Assembly: GCF_027257935.1 (NCBI RefSeq)
Contig: NZ_JANZKW010000001.1
Coordinates: forward strand, 186,001-250,000
Direction: 5' to 3'
DNA length: 64,000 nt
DNA from: Chitinimonas sp. BJYL2
GTDB lineage: Bacteria; Pseudomonadota; Gammaproteobacteria; Burkholderiales; Chitinimonadaceae
Shown: positions 33,431 to 42,677 of the stretch, piece by piece
How positions within the stretch are numbered: the stretch's first letter is position 1
Layout of the letters: each line of letters opens with the position of its first letter
Program-made: the position numbers and the translations under genes
The notes under the pieces: generated by a model
What the model saw: the letters and a program-made list of their open reading frames with translations, nothing else
The model's database searches: none
What the model was told of the DNA's origin: nothing

Positions 33431-33716
33431 GCACCCTCTGTTGTGGTGAATGGCGCGCTCATCAACGTTCCGCGCGGGCACCCGGGAAACCCGGGCGCTC
33501 ACCACCGGTGAAAGCTCAATCGGGGTGCTTCCCTGATTGAGCCCACACCCCCCCGCCTTCGTTGCTGCGACGGAGTCCAAGTTGCACGGTCTTGGGGGGA
33601 GCCTCGCTAACGCTCGTTATCGCACTGGATAGTCGCCCCGGTACCCAGCGACAAGGCCGCTCGCAAGCAGCCTTCTCACTGTGAATCGCCACGTCTATCG
33701 CATCCTGGAGAACACC
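33431..33716. other. ahpC-ahpF intergenic region with hairpin and repeat
   Basis: 286 bases. The palindrome CCCGGGAAACCCGGG at 33481-33495 can form a strong stem and may limit read-through from ahpC. Copy B of the dispersed repeat is at 33567-33608. No gene is seen. Confidence 0.5.
33567..33608 (-). repeat. Dispersed repeat, copy B
   Basis: 42 bases on the minus strand, 41 of 42 identical to copy A at 19101-19142. It is inserted between ahpC and ahpF. Confidence 0.75.
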
Positions 33717-35282
33717 ATGCTCGACAGCACCATCAAGACCCAGCTCAAGGCTTATCTCGAACGCGTCAGCCAGCCCATCGAGCTGGTCGCCTCGCTCGAC
33801 GACAGCGCCGCCTCGCGCGAGATGCGTGAGCTGCTGATCGAGATTGCCGAACTCTCGAACCAGGTCACCGTGCGCGAAGACGGCAATAACGCGCGCCGCC
33901 CCTCGTTTGCCATCGTGCGCCAGGGCGATTTCCCGCGTGTGCACTTTGCCGGCATTCCCATGGGCCACGAGTTCACCTCGCTGGTGCTTGCCCTCCTGCA
34001 AGTAGGTGGTCACCCACCCAAGCTCGAACAGACCCAGATCGACCAGATCAAGGCGATTGAAGGCAAGTTCGTGTTCGAGACCTTCATCTCGCTGTCCTGC
34101 CATAACTGCCCCGATGTCGTTCAGGCACTGAACACACTGACCGTGCTCAACCCCGGCTTTGAGGCCACGATGATCGACGGCGCGCTGTTCCAGGCCGAAG
34201 TCGAATCGCGCCAGATCATGGGCGTGCCCTCGGTGTATCTGAACGGCGAGCACTTCGGCCAGGGGCGCATGGGGCTGGAGGAAATCCTCGCCAAAGTCGA
34301 TACCGGTGCCGTGGCGCGCGAGGCCGAAAAGCTGAACCAGAAAGACGCCTTCGACGTACTCGTCGTCGGCGGTGGCCCCGCCGGCGCATCGGCCGCCATC
34401 TACGCGGCGCGCAAAGGTATCCGCACCGGCGTGGTGGCGGATCGTTTCGGTGGTCAGGTGCTCGATACGCTGGGTATCGAAAACTTCATCTCGGTGAAGG
34501 CGACCGAGGGCCCCAAGCTGGCCATGTCGCTGGAACAGCATGTGCGCGATTATGAGGTGGACATCATGAACACCCAGCGCGTCGAGAAAGTCATCCCAGC
34601 TGATAAAGTGGGCGGTCTGCACACCGTACAACTGGCATCCGGTGCCACGCTGCAAAGCCGCAGCTTGATCTTGTCCACCGGCGCACGCTGGCGCGAGATG
34701 AATGTGCCCGGCGAGCAGGAATACAAGACCCGTGGCGTGGCCTTCTGCCCGCATTGCGACGGCCCGCTCTTCAAGGGCAAGCGTGTGGCCGTGATTGGTG
34801 GCGGCAATTCGGGCGTGGAAGCGGCGATTGATCTGGCGGGCATTGTGTCGCACGTCACGCTGCTGGAGTTCGGCGACAGCATGCGCGCCGATGCGGTGCT
34901 GCAGAAGAAGCTGCTGAGCCTGCCGAATGTGACCGCCATCATGAGCGCGCAAACCACCGAGGTGGTCGGCGATGGCCAGAAGGTAACCGGCTTGCGCTAC
35001 ACCGATCGGACCACGGGCGAGAGCCGTCTGGTCGAGCTGGAAGGCATCTTCGTCCAGATCGGTCTGCTGCCGAATACCGACTTCTTCAAGGAGGCGGTCA
35101 AGCTGTCGCCGCGCGGGGAAATTGAAGTCAACGACCGCGGTGAAACCTCGGTGCCGGGGATTTTTGCGGCGGGCGATGCAACCACCGTGCCTTACAAGCA
35201 GATCATCATTGCGATGGGTGAGGGTGCGAAGGCGAGTTTGAGTGCGTTTGACTATCTGATTCGCAACTCCGCTCCCCAGTAA
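33717..35282 (+). CDS. ahpF: Alkyl hydroperoxide reductase subunit F (flavoprotein disulfide reductase)
   Basis: A 521-residue NADH-dependent reductant of AhpC. The N-terminal tandem thioredoxin fold holds CHNCPD (about 128-133). The FAD domain begins [19 protein letters not shown]. The NADH half has [17 protein letters not shown] (redox CxxC near 345) and [18 protein letters not shown], and the end is [28 protein letters not shown]. The ATG at 33717 has GGAG 6 bases ahead, preferred to 33681. Partner of ahpC upstream. Confidence 0.96.
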   Translation: MLDSTIKTQLKAYLERVSQPIELVASLDDSAASREMRELLIEIAELSNQVTVREDGNNARRPSFAIVRQGDFPRVHFAGIPMGHEFTSLVLALLQVGGHPPKLEQTQIDQIKAIEGKFVFETFISLSCHNCPDVVQALNTLTVLNPGFEATMIDGALFQAEVESRQIMGVPSVYLNGEHFGQGRMGLEEILAKVDTGAVAREAEKLNQKDAFDVLVVGGGPAGASAAIYAARKGIRTGVVADRFGGQVLDTLGIENFISVKATEGPKLAMSLEQHVRDYEVDIMNTQRVEKVIPADKVGGLHTVQLASGATLQSRSLILSTGARWREMNVPGEQEYKTRGVAFCPHCDGPLFKGKRVAVIGGGNSGVEAAIDLAGIVSHVTLLEFGDSMRADAVLQKKLLSLPNVTAIMSAQTTEVVGDGQKVTGLRYTDRTTGESRLVELEGIFVQIGLLPNTDFFKEAVKLSPRGEIEVNDRGETSVPGIFAAGDATTVPYKQIIIAMGEGAKASLSAFDYLIRNSAPQ

Positions 35283-35376
35283 GCGGATAGATCAGCGAAA
35301 GGCTTGGCAGCGCAGCTGCTGTAACGGTTCGGCCACTGCGCCGACCAAGGGGACATCTCTTGTCAGGATGTCCCCG

Positions 35377-36168
35377 ATGCTTTCCCGTTTCGTCCGCTCA
35401 CTCTCTATACCCCTGTGCATCCTGCTCATCACGACTGGCAGCCACGCTGCCGGCAAGATCGACATGGAGGGCGCACGGCAGGCCAGCCACCAGCGCAGTC
35501 TGGTCGAACGCATGACGCGCAGCTATGCCTTGCGCTGGCTGGATGCCACGGATGCCGGTGCCAAGCGCCAATACACCCAGGCTGCCGGCGAGTTCTCGGC
35601 GCAACTGGGCAAGCTGCGCAAGGCCACGGCAAGCGATCCGGAACTCAAGGAAAACTACGACCTGCTCGCTCAACAATGGGCTGACTATCAAGCCTTGATC
35701 GCCACCCAGCCCAGAGCCGCAGATGGCCGTGCGTTACTGGAAGCCTCCGAGGACATGGCCTGGATCGCGCAAAAGGGCGCGCAGCTGCTGGAGGCCAAGC
35801 TCGGGCCGGCACAAAAATCGGTACAGCTGGCTGAAGACATCGGCGCGCTCTCGCAGCGTCTGGCCAAAATCTACCTGATGCGCAGTGCTGGCCTGACCCT
35901 GCCCTTCCTGGAAAAAGACCTCGCCAGCGCCCGTAGCGAGTTCGAGGCGGCCAGTCGTCAGCTTCGGGCGTATCCGGGCAACACGGCAAGCATCCGAACG
36001 CAACTACAGCTGCTGGATACCCAGTGGCATTTCTTTCAGCAGGCGATTGATGAGTTGGCGAAGCAGAATCGGGATCGCCAGTTGCAGCGCAATGTTTTCA
36101 CGACCAGTGACCGCATCTACGAAGTGGCTACCGACCTCGCACAGCGGTATCGGGCACAGATGCGCTGA
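35377..36168 (+). CDS. Exported PilJ/NIT-type sensory domain protein
   Basis: 263 residues. A signal peptide (LSIPLCILLITTGSHA) is followed by a mostly helical protein matching the type IV pili methyl-accepting N-terminal domain: an INxSGRQRML-like core (DMEGARQASHQRSLVERMTRSYAL) and the repeated unit ALSQRLAKIYLMRSAGL. Usually this domain is part of a chemoreceptor or histidine kinase; here no membrane anchor or signalling domain follows. The ATG at 35377 has AGGA 8 bases ahead; 35368 is an alternative. Confidence 0.75.
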   Translation: MLSRFVRSLSIPLCILLITTGSHAAGKIDMEGARQASHQRSLVERMTRSYALRWLDATDAGAKRQYTQAAGEFSAQLGKLRKATASDPELKENYDLLAQQWADYQALIATQPRAADGRALLEASEDMAWIAQKGAQLLEAKLGPAQKSVQLAEDIGALSQRLAKIYLMRSAGLTLPFLEKDLASARSEFEAASRQLRAYPGNTASIRTQLQLLDTQWHFFQQAIDELAKQNRDRQLQRNVFTTSDRIYEVATDLAQRYRAQMR

Positions 36169-36215
36169 AACCGGCGTCAACGCCTTGTCACAATCCACGG
36201 GCATGCTCGCCGGCC

Positions 36216-37037
36216 ATGAGCGAGCGCCCGATCCAACACTTCCGCAGCATCTGGATTTCCGATATCCACCTCGGCACGGCCGGTTGTCAGGCCGAGTACC
36301 TGCTGGACTTTCTGCGCCATACCGAATCGGATCACCTCTACCTCGTCGGTGACATCATCGACGGTTGGGCGCTCAAGCGTTCCTGGTACTGGAACCAGCA
36401 CCATAACGATGTGGTGCAGAAAATCCTCCGCAAGGCGCGCAAGGGTACCGAGGTGGTCTACATCGCGGGCAACCACGACGAGGTGGTGCGCCAGTTCATC
36501 GGCCTTGCCTTTGGCGGCATCGATATCCAGGACGAAGTGATCCACACCACGGCCGATGGCCGACGCTTTCTGGTACTGCATGGCGATCTGTTCGACGGCG
36601 TGATCCAGTGCGCGCGCTGGCTGGCCATTGTGGGTGACCACGCCTACACCTTCACGCTCAAGCTCAACCAGTGGTTCAACCATATCCGTGCCAAGTTCAA
36701 CCTGGGCTACTGGTCGCTATCGCAGTTCCTCAAGCACAAGGTCAAGAAGGCGGTGAACTTTGTCAGCCAGTTCGAGGAAGCGGTGGCCAAAGAGGCCAAG
36801 GCGCGCGGGCTCGATGGCGTGATCTGCGGCCATATCCACAAAGCCGAGATGCGCGAGATAGACGGAGTGCTCTACTGCAATGATGGCGATTGGGTAGAGA
36901 GCCTGAGTGCGCTGGTGGAAACGATGGAGGGCGAGCTGAAGATCGTGGTCTGGTCTCAGCGTGGTCACGCTAGCGAGGATGCACCCAAACGGCACGCCAA
37001 GACCCGCGAGGCGGTCACAGCCGGGGCGGCACCCTAG
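36216..37037 (+). CDS. LpxH-like metallophosphoesterase (UDP-2,3-diacylglucosamine pyrophosphatase family)
   Basis: 273 residues, cytoplasmic or membrane-associated. The calcineurin-type metal motifs appear in order: ISDIHLG (about 14), VGDIIDGW (about 45), IAGNHDE (about 86), LHGDLFDG and CGHIHKAEM (about 205). The long insert WFNHIRAKFNLGYWSLSQFLKHKVKKAVNF places it with the LpxH2-like proteins rather than classic LpxH, whose precise role is less certain. It may act in lipid A synthesis or phospholipid turnover. Confidence 0.85.
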   Translation: MSERPIQHFRSIWISDIHLGTAGCQAEYLLDFLRHTESDHLYLVGDIIDGWALKRSWYWNQHHNDVVQKILRKARKGTEVVYIAGNHDEVVRQFIGLAFGGIDIQDEVIHTTADGRRFLVLHGDLFDGVIQCARWLAIVGDHAYTFTLKLNQWFNHIRAKFNLGYWSLSQFLKHKVKKAVNFVSQFEEAVAKEAKARGLDGVICGHIHKAEMREIDGVLYCNDGDWVESLSALVETMEGELKIVVWSQRGHASEDAPKRHAKTREAVTAGAAP

Positions 37038-37069
37038 CGGGCGGCGTCAGGTCCGGATGCGGGCCCGCA

Positions 37070-37795
37070 TCAAGGCAGCTTCAGTTGCTGGTTGATCCGG
37101 TTGAGCAAGGTATCGGGCACCTGCTTGCTGCAGTAGAGATAGCGCACGGTGACCGGCGGCGCATCGGTAAAGCTGTGGATGCGCAGGTTCGTCTCCCCCA
37201 GCGCACGGATCATGGCCTGCGCTTCTTCAAGGAACAGGAAATAGCCGTCGACAATATTCTCGGCTACCTGCCGGGCCAGCGCGCGATTCGTGTAGGGCTC
37301 CCTTTTCAATCGGGCACCGTGCTGCATCAGCAGGGCATCCGCCTCCGCCCCATAGGAATAACCCTCTTGAGCGAGCAGCCGCAAATCCGCCTGCTTGAGG
37401 GTAGCCTCGAGCGTGGCCGGGACGGGCTTGCCGTTGCGAGACACCAACAAGACCAGCGGCCCGTCGCGAAACAGCGGGGCGCTGTATTTACCTACGGCCT
37501 CACGCTCAGCGGTGTGGAAGCGGCCAGGGGCACAGCCATAAACCAGATTGCGGGCGATCAGGGTCATATGACGCTGGAAGGGCACGGTTTCCACACGGTA
37601 GGCGATACCTGCTCGCTCCAGCGCCTCGCGCGCAGGCTTGCCGACCAGGCCACCAAGACGCCCTTGATCCATCGAAAAATACGGGTCCCGTTCCTCGATG
37701 TAGACCAGCAGAGGGGAGTCTGCCGCGCCCTGTGACGGCACGGCGGCCACCGTAAACAGGCCCGCCAGGCAGGCCGACCATGACTTCATCCACAT
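37070..37795 (-). CDS. Orphan periplasmic solute-binding protein (SBP family 3)
   Basis: 241 residues with a signal peptide (WSACLAGLFTVAAVPSQGAA). The fold follows PAAT-type binding proteins: LVYIEERDPYFSMDQGRLGGLVGKPAREALERAG, then PFQRHMTLIARNLVYGCAPG. No ABC transporter genes adjoin. It resembles, in organisation, the other orphan at 28102, although the sequences are clearly different. The ligand is unknown. AGGGTG precedes the ATG at 37795. Confidence 0.78.
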   Translation of the reverse strand: MWMKSWSACLAGLFTVAAVPSQGAADSPLLVYIEERDPYFSMDQGRLGGLVGKPAREALERAGIAYRVETVPFQRHMTLIARNLVYGCAPGRFHTAEREAVGKYSAPLFRDGPLVLLVSRNGKPVPATLEATLKQADLRLLAQEGYSYGAEADALLMQHGARLKREPYTNRALARQVAENIVDGYFLFLEEAQAMIRALGETNLRIHSFTDAPPVTVRYLYCSKQVPDTLLNRINQQLKLP

Positions 37796-37824
37796 AGCTT
37801 CACCCTGTTACGCCCCGCTTGTAC

Positions 37825-38253
37825 TCAGCAATCACCAATGCGCTTGGCACTGAACTCGTTGGTCATCCGCATTTTGCCCTGCGGCCCTGCCGTGGTATCG
37901 ATCACGGTTTTGCCCTTGTAGCTGTTACCGGCATAGCTGACTTCGCCGGCAATATCGGATTGATGCGGACCTTCACAGCGCATTCTGAACTTCACGGTCG
38001 CACCGCTGACGCTGTTTTCCAGCATCTTGCAGTCCTTGCTGGGCGCACCTTGCGGCCCGCCCATGGCCTGCTTGGTCAGGTCTTTCACCTCATTGGGCTT
38101 GATGCAGAACTTGACCGTATTGGGCGGGATCGCCATTTTCATGCCCGACATGCTGACCTTGCTGGTCATTTCCCACTGGCCCGGCGTGGCCTGTGGCGCA
38201 GCTTGCAAAGTGCCTGCCAAGAGGCAGGCCAGGGTGGCGAGGCAGTAACGCAT
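37825..38253 (-). CDS. DUF3617-type exported protein
   Basis: 142 residues with a short signal peptide (YCLATLACLLAGTLQAA). The mature part has the DUF3617 pattern: PGQWEMTSKVSMSG near the start, a FCIKP cysteine, a KDCKMLENSVSGATVKFRMRCEG segment with two more cysteines, and a final MTNEFSAKRIGDC. It is predicted to be periplasmic with two disulfides. The function of the family is unknown. Confidence 0.85.
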   Translation of the reverse strand: MRYCLATLACLLAGTLQAAPQATPGQWEMTSKVSMSGMKMAIPPNTVKFCIKPNEVKDLTKQAMGGPQGAPSKDCKMLENSVSGATVKFRMRCEGPHQSDIAGEVSYAGNSYKGKTVIDTTAGPQGKMRMTNEFSAKRIGDC

Positions 38254-38356
38254 GGCAATGCTCCCAAATGACTATCCGCTTCCAGTGTAGGCAGCGGCCC
38301 TTGAGATTGCTGGCCGATGCCTGCATCTGGCCTGTATTGCCCCGTTGCGAAACATC

Positions 38357-39136
38357 ATGCTCGATTTCCTCAAGCGTAAACCTGCCGTCGATCCCCTCGC
38401 CTCACCCTATTGGCCCAGCGTAGGCCACCACATGCCGCTGCTAGATGGACTGAGCGAGGAAGAATGGGGCTTGCTTGAGGCACGCATGCGCCACTTTCTT
38501 GGTACCAAACACATTAGCGGCGCCCATGGCGCCGCCGTCAGCGAGCAGCAGCGTCTGGTCATCGCCGCGCAAGCCTGTCTGCCGATCCTGCACCTGGGCG
38601 ACGAGGCGTATGCAGGCTGGCATGAACTGATCGTCTACCCCGGCGCCTTCAAGAGCCGTGATAGCTGGCGGGATCGCAACGGGCTGGTGCACGAGGGTGA
38701 GCGTTCACTGGCCGGTATGGCGCGCACCGACGGCCCCATGCTGGTCTCCTGGAAGGACAGCCAGCATGGGCCCTGGCTGGATGGCTGGAACGTGGTGATT
38801 CACGAGTGTGCACACAAGCTCGACATGCTCAATGGCGATGCCAACGGTGCGCCGCCCCTGCATGCCGGCATGTCGCAAGAAGACTGGTCTCGGATCTGGG
38901 ATCGTGCTTACCGGGATTTCTGTTACAGGGTGGATGCCGGTATAGCAACCGGCATTGATGCCTATGGTGCTGAAAACCCGGCCGAATTCTTTGCCGTGCT
39001 GTCCGAATGCTTCTTCGAGCTCCCCCATCGCCTGCACTTGGTCTACCCGGCTGTGTATGAGCAGTTGCGCCAGTTCTACCGCCAGGACCCCGGCATGCGC
39101 CTGCCGGTTGTGGGAGTGGACGACATAAGCTGGTAG
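38357..39136 (+). CDS. mtfA: MtfA-type zinc peptidase (Mlc titration factor family)
   Basis: 259 residues, M90 peptidase family. The zinc motif HECAH is in NVVIHECAHKLDML (about 146), and the third ligand region PAEFFAVLSECFFELP lies about 60 residues on. In E. coli MtfA binds the repressor Mlc and so affects glucose uptake, and it has aminopeptidase activity. Both roles here are by family. The ATG at 38357 is used instead of a TTG at 38345; neither has a clear Shine-Dalgarno. Confidence 0.9.
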   Translation: MLDFLKRKPAVDPLASPYWPSVGHHMPLLDGLSEEEWGLLEARMRHFLGTKHISGAHGAAVSEQQRLVIAAQACLPILHLGDEAYAGWHELIVYPGAFKSRDSWRDRNGLVHEGERSLAGMARTDGPMLVSWKDSQHGPWLDGWNVVIHECAHKLDMLNGDANGAPPLHAGMSQEDWSRIWDRAYRDFCYRVDAGIATGIDAYGAENPAEFFAVLSECFFELPHRLHLVYPAVYEQLRQFYRQDPGMRLPVVGVDDISW

Positions 39137-39159
39137 CCGAATGCCCCCGCTTGGCACGG

Positions 39160-39666
39160 CTACGCCATGCCGCCGTGTCCGTCTGCCTGACGCAGCGCCT
39201 CATACTGCCGCGCGGCATCCAGCCGCTGTTGCTTGCGCAAGGCCGCCTCGCGATAGCGGCGGTGCGCCTCTTCGCCTACGGGCACCAGGGGCGCCAAAGC
39301 GATGGGCTTGCCATCGTCACCCACGGCCACCATGGTAAAAAAACAGCTATTGGTATGGCGTACACTGCCTTCGCGCACATTCTCGGCCACGACCTTGATG
39401 CCCACCTCCATCGATGAGCGGCCCGTGTAATTGACGGTCGCCATGAAGGTCACCAGTTCACCCACATGGATGGGCTGCTTGAAGGTGACCTGATCCACCG
39501 ACAATGTCACCACATAGGCGCCCGCATAGCGGCTGGCGCACGCATAAGCCACCTGATCCAGCAAACGGAGTATGGCCCCGCCGTGCACGTTGCCGGAGAA
39601 ATTGGCCATATCCGGTGTCATCAGTACCGTCATGGTGAGTTCATGGCTAGCAAGACCATGCGGCAT
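39160..39666 (-). CDS. Acyl-CoA thioesterase, hotdog fold (YciA/BACH type)
   Basis: A 168-residue cytoplasmic enzyme that hydrolyses acyl-CoA. The hotdog core reads MTPDMANFSGNVHGGAILRLLDQVAYACASRYAG (catalytic Asn/His-Gly-Gly region), then VTLSVDQVTFKQPIHVGELV and SSMEVGIKVVAENV. A basic helical C-terminal tail (about 40 residues) follows. It is 9 bases from the convergently ordered CheC gene end on the same strand, so it may be the last gene of a regulator-CheC-thioesterase message. Confidence 0.9.
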   Translation of the reverse strand: MPHGLASHELTMTVLMTPDMANFSGNVHGGAILRLLDQVAYACASRYAGAYVVTLSVDQVTFKQPIHVGELVTFMATVNYTGRSSMEVGIKVVAENVREGSVRHTNSCFFTMVAVGDDGKPIALAPLVPVGEEAHRRYREAALRKQQRLDAARQYEALRQADGHGGMA

Positions 39667-39675
39667 GGCGTATTC

Positions 39676-40305
39676 CTAGATTGCAGCGCCCAGATTGCCC
39701 AGAAAACGGTCGACGCCGCCTCGCAGGCTGGCGATGGAATCCACCCCCAGCACAAAGGCCAGATAGCCCTCGATCCGGCGCGTCTCCAGCAGGAACTGCA
39801 CATGCAGGAACAGCACCTGGCGGGTGTCGTCATCGTCTGGATGATTGATGACATCGAGCCCGGCACCGCTGGCAATGCTGGGCACAGAGTAGGTGAAGTC
39901 ATCACCGATCAGATCGGCCAGCGCTGACAGGCAGGCCGAGAGCAGCACATTGCCGATCTCTCCCAGCGCATCGGCCAGCAGGGCCTGCATATCAGGTGAG
40001 CCGCGGCTGGGCAGGGCACCCACCATCAGCCTGACTACTTCCTCGCCATCTTCATCGGCAAACATCAGCATGGCGTCGCCCGTGAAGCTGCCGGTGAAGT
40101 GCTGGGTCACCGCATCCACATGCCGCCACTGCGACCAGCCGATCCGGTCATGCAAGGCCGCGAACGAGCAGAAGCGCATGACCGGCACCGAGAGGCTGAC
40201 CTCCTCACCGACCAAGCCGCTCATCGCCGCGGCAGCGCGACCCACGCTGATATTGAATATCTCGCACAGGGCGTCCTGCTGCAGCGCGGTCAGTTCCGTG
40301 CTCAT
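39676..40305 (-). CDS. cheC: CheC-family CheY-P phosphatase
   Basis: 209 residues. Both active-site helices of CheC/FliY phosphatases are present: DALCEIFN (about 11-18, pattern D-x3-E-x2-N) and DALGEIGN (about 113-120), so the enzyme is expected to be active on phosphorylated receivers. It overlaps by 4 bases the upstream single-domain response regulator (ATGA), which is the likely substrate. No chemotaxis operon is visible in the window, so the pair may serve another pathway. Confidence 0.86.
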   Translation of the reverse strand: MSTELTALQQDALCEIFNISVGRAAAAMSGLVGEEVSLSVPVMRFCSFAALHDRIGWSQWRHVDAVTQHFTGSFTGDAMLMFADEDGEEVVRLMVGALPSRGSPDMQALLADALGEIGNVLLSACLSALADLIGDDFTYSVPSIASGAGLDVINHPDDDDTRQVLFLHVQFLLETRRIEGYLAFVLGVDSIASLRGGVDRFLGNLGAAI

Positions 40306-40667
40306 GCACCCTCAACCAGTTCCAGCAACTGGGCGATCACTGCCTCGGTCACCGGCTTTTGCAGAAAGCACATGCCCAGCGCTTCGGCACGTTGCCGCAC
40401 GCTGCTCTGCACGTTGGCCGTGAGCACCACCACGCTCAGGCCCGGATGCAACTGCAGCATCTGCTCGCCCGCCACCAGGCCAGACATACCGGGCATGTTC
40501 ACATCCAGCGTGACCAGTTCAATCGGTTCACGGGCAACGATACTCAGCGCTTCTTCGCCACTGGCCGCCTCGAAAAACCGCCAGTCAGGGCGCTTTTCCT
40601 CAAGGTAGGCACGCGCGAGCATCCGCGATACGCGGCTGTCGTCGACGATCAATACATGTTTGCTCAT
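40302..40667 (-). CDS. Single-domain response regulator (CheY-like)
   Basis: A 121-residue receiver domain alone: VLIVDDSRVSRMLARAYL with the acidic pair near 9-10, phospho-Asp in LVTLDVNMPGMSGLV (about 54), VVVLTANVQSS threonine, and FLQKPVTE lysine. It is translationally coupled to the following cheC gene. The output could be protein-protein only, as for CheY. No histidine kinase lies next to it. Confidence 0.9.
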   Translation of the reverse strand: MSKHVLIVDDSRVSRMLARAYLEEKRPDWRFFEAASGEEALSIVAREPIELVTLDVNMPGMSGLVAGEQMLQLHPGLSVVVLTANVQSSVRQRAEALGMCFLQKPVTEAVIAQLLELVEGA

Positions 40668-40891
40668 GGCAGGAAACGATCCTTGGCGCGATATGCAACG
40701 GTGTTGCCATCATCATAGTCCATGCCGCGCTGCCTTCCTGCACTTGCCCGGTGTTTCGGATATACGACGCCGCATTAGAAAGGGCTGATTTATCCGCACG
40801 CCTGTGCCAGCATGCCGCTGGGCCGGATCGGGCCCATAAAAAGTCGGGCTGCACCACACGTGCAGGCTCACCAGTACAAGCGGGAGACACC

Positions 40892-42586
40892 ATGCACCGG
40901 CAGTACTTTCACATCGCCAGCCTGTTAGCCGCTATTGCGGCACCGGGGGTCGCCCATGCGCAGGACGCCCTGATCCGCAGCGACCAGCTGATAGCACATA
41001 CTCGCATCCTCAGCAGCGCCGAATTCGAGGGCCGCGGCGTTGCCTCGGCAGGCGAGCAGAAGACCGTGGCGTACCTGACCGAACAGTACAAGGCCATGGG
41101 CCTTGCACCGGGCAATCCCGATGGCAGTTATGTGCAGAAGGTGCCGATGGTCGGCATCCAGACCCAGCCCAGCCTGCGCTTCAGCGGCTGTGCCAAGGAC
41201 ATCAAGCTCGATGCCCCCATCGACTACGTGGCCTTCACCACGCAGGAAAAGCCCCGCATCCGCACGCAGGAATCCGATCTGGTATTCGTCGGCTATGGCG
41301 TTGTGGCACCCGAATACGGCTGGGACGATTACAAGAACGTGGATGTACGCGGCAAGACCATCGTCATGCTGATCAATGATCCGCAATTGCCCGATCCGCA
41401 CGATCCGGCACGGCTGGACGACAGCAAGTTCAAGGGCCGGGCAATGACCTACTACGGCCGCTGGATGTACAAGTACGAGATGGCAGCACGCAAGGGTGCC
41501 GCTGCCGCCATCATCATCCACGAGACGATTCCGGCCGCTTACCCCTGGCTGGTCGTGCTCAACAGCAACTCGCGCGAGAACTTCACCATCGCCGCCAAGG
41601 ACGGCCATGCCAGCGATGTGCCGGTGCGCTCATGGCTGCGCGGCGACCACGCCGAAAAGCTGCTCAAGGCTTGCGGCCAGGATTTTGACCAGCTCAAACA
41701 GGCCGCGCTGAGCCCTGGGTTCAAGCCGGTCAAACTCAAGGCCAAGGCCAGCTTCACGCTCAACAACACGCTGCGGCGCATGGACTCGCACAATGTAGTC
41801 GCCCGCCTTGAGGGCAGCGACCCGGCCCGCCGCGATGAACTCATTGTCTACACCAGCCACTGGGATCATCTGGGCAAGCGTGGCAACGACATCTATTACG
41901 GTGCCACCGACAATGCCACGGGTTCGGCCGCCTTGCTGGAGCTGGGTCGCGCATTCAGCGACGCCGCCAAAGCCGGCCACCGCCCCGCGCGTAGCCTGCT
42001 GTTCCTGGCCACCACGGCCGAAGAATCCGGCCTGCTTGGCGCGGCCTATTACGCCGCCAACCCGCTGTATCCGCTCGCCCGTACCGTGGCCAATATCAAT
42101 ATCGACGGCATCAACACCTGGGGCCGCACGCGCGACATGGTGATTGTGGGGGCGGGCCAGTCCAGTCTCGAAAACATTGCCCGCGATGCCGTTGCCCAAC
42201 AGGGGCGCGTGGTCGCGCCCGAGGCCAAGCCCGAAAACGGCGGCTACTTCCGCTCCGACCATTTCGAGTTCGCCAAGGCCGGCATACCGGCGCTGTATAT
42301 GTGGAGTGGCGTGGATTACATCGGCAAGCCGACCGGTTACGGCATCGGCAAGATGAGCGAGTACATCAGTAACGATTACCACAAGCCCAGCGATGTGATG
42401 AAGCCGGATTGGGATCTTAGCGGTGGCGTGGAAGACACCGAGCTGCTGTACCGGATCGGCCGCCGGCTCGCCGATGGGGTCGAGCAACCAGCCTTCAATG
42501 CCGATTCGGAGTTCAGGGCCAAACAGCATGCCTTGCAGGGCAAAGCCGGGCAGCGCTACGGCAATACAGGATACGGCGCCAACTGA
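40892..42586 (+). CDS. Exported M28-family zinc peptidase with PA insert
   Basis: 564 residues. A signal peptide (FHIASLLAAIAAPGVAHA) is followed by a helical cap (RILSSAEFEGRGVASAGEQKTVAYL), a protease-associated insert around 140-300 (DLVFVGYGVVAPEYGWDDY), and the M28 catalytic core: TSHWDHLG, DNATGSAALLEL, the EES base (TAEESGLLGAAYYA) and a late RSDHFEFAKAGIPAL. Two zincs are expected. It is an extracellular or periplasmic aminopeptidase. GGGAG precedes the ATG at 40892. Confidence 0.9.
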   Translation: MHRQYFHIASLLAAIAAPGVAHAQDALIRSDQLIAHTRILSSAEFEGRGVASAGEQKTVAYLTEQYKAMGLAPGNPDGSYVQKVPMVGIQTQPSLRFSGCAKDIKLDAPIDYVAFTTQEKPRIRTQESDLVFVGYGVVAPEYGWDDYKNVDVRGKTIVMLINDPQLPDPHDPARLDDSKFKGRAMTYYGRWMYKYEMAARKGAAAAIIIHETIPAAYPWLVVLNSNSRENFTIAAKDGHASDVPVRSWLRGDHAEKLLKACGQDFDQLKQAALSPGFKPVKLKAKASFTLNNTLRRMDSHNVVARLEGSDPARRDELIVYTSHWDHLGKRGNDIYYGATDNATGSAALLELGRAFSDAAKAGHRPARSLLFLATTAEESGLLGAAYYAANPLYPLARTVANINIDGINTWGRTRDMVIVGAGQSSLENIARDAVAQQGRVVAPEAKPENGGYFRSDHFEFAKAGIPALYMWSGVDYIGKPTGYGIGKMSEYISNDYHKPSDVMKPDWDLSGGVEDTELLYRIGRRLADGVEQPAFNADSEFRAKQHALQGKAGQRYGNTGYGAN

Positions 42587-42600
42587 GCCCGCAATGACAA

Positions 42601-42618
42601 CGGGCGCCTCGGCGCCCG
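42601..42618. terminator. GC-rich hairpin between convergent genes
   Basis: CGGGCGCC-TC-GGCGCCCG, a perfect 8-base stem 14 bases after the M28 peptidase stop and about 60 bases beyond the DUF3144 stop on the other strand. No T-run. Confidence 0.5.
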
Positions 42619-42677
42619 CTGGCCTTATTGCACCCTGTGTTCACCCTGCGTAGGGGCGTCATCGCCGCCGGGTCGTA

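Noticed and set aside
33516-34952. 478-codon minus-strand frame across ahpF and the upstream repeat
   Set aside because: Antisense shadow of ahpF; its first part only translates the dispersed repeat.
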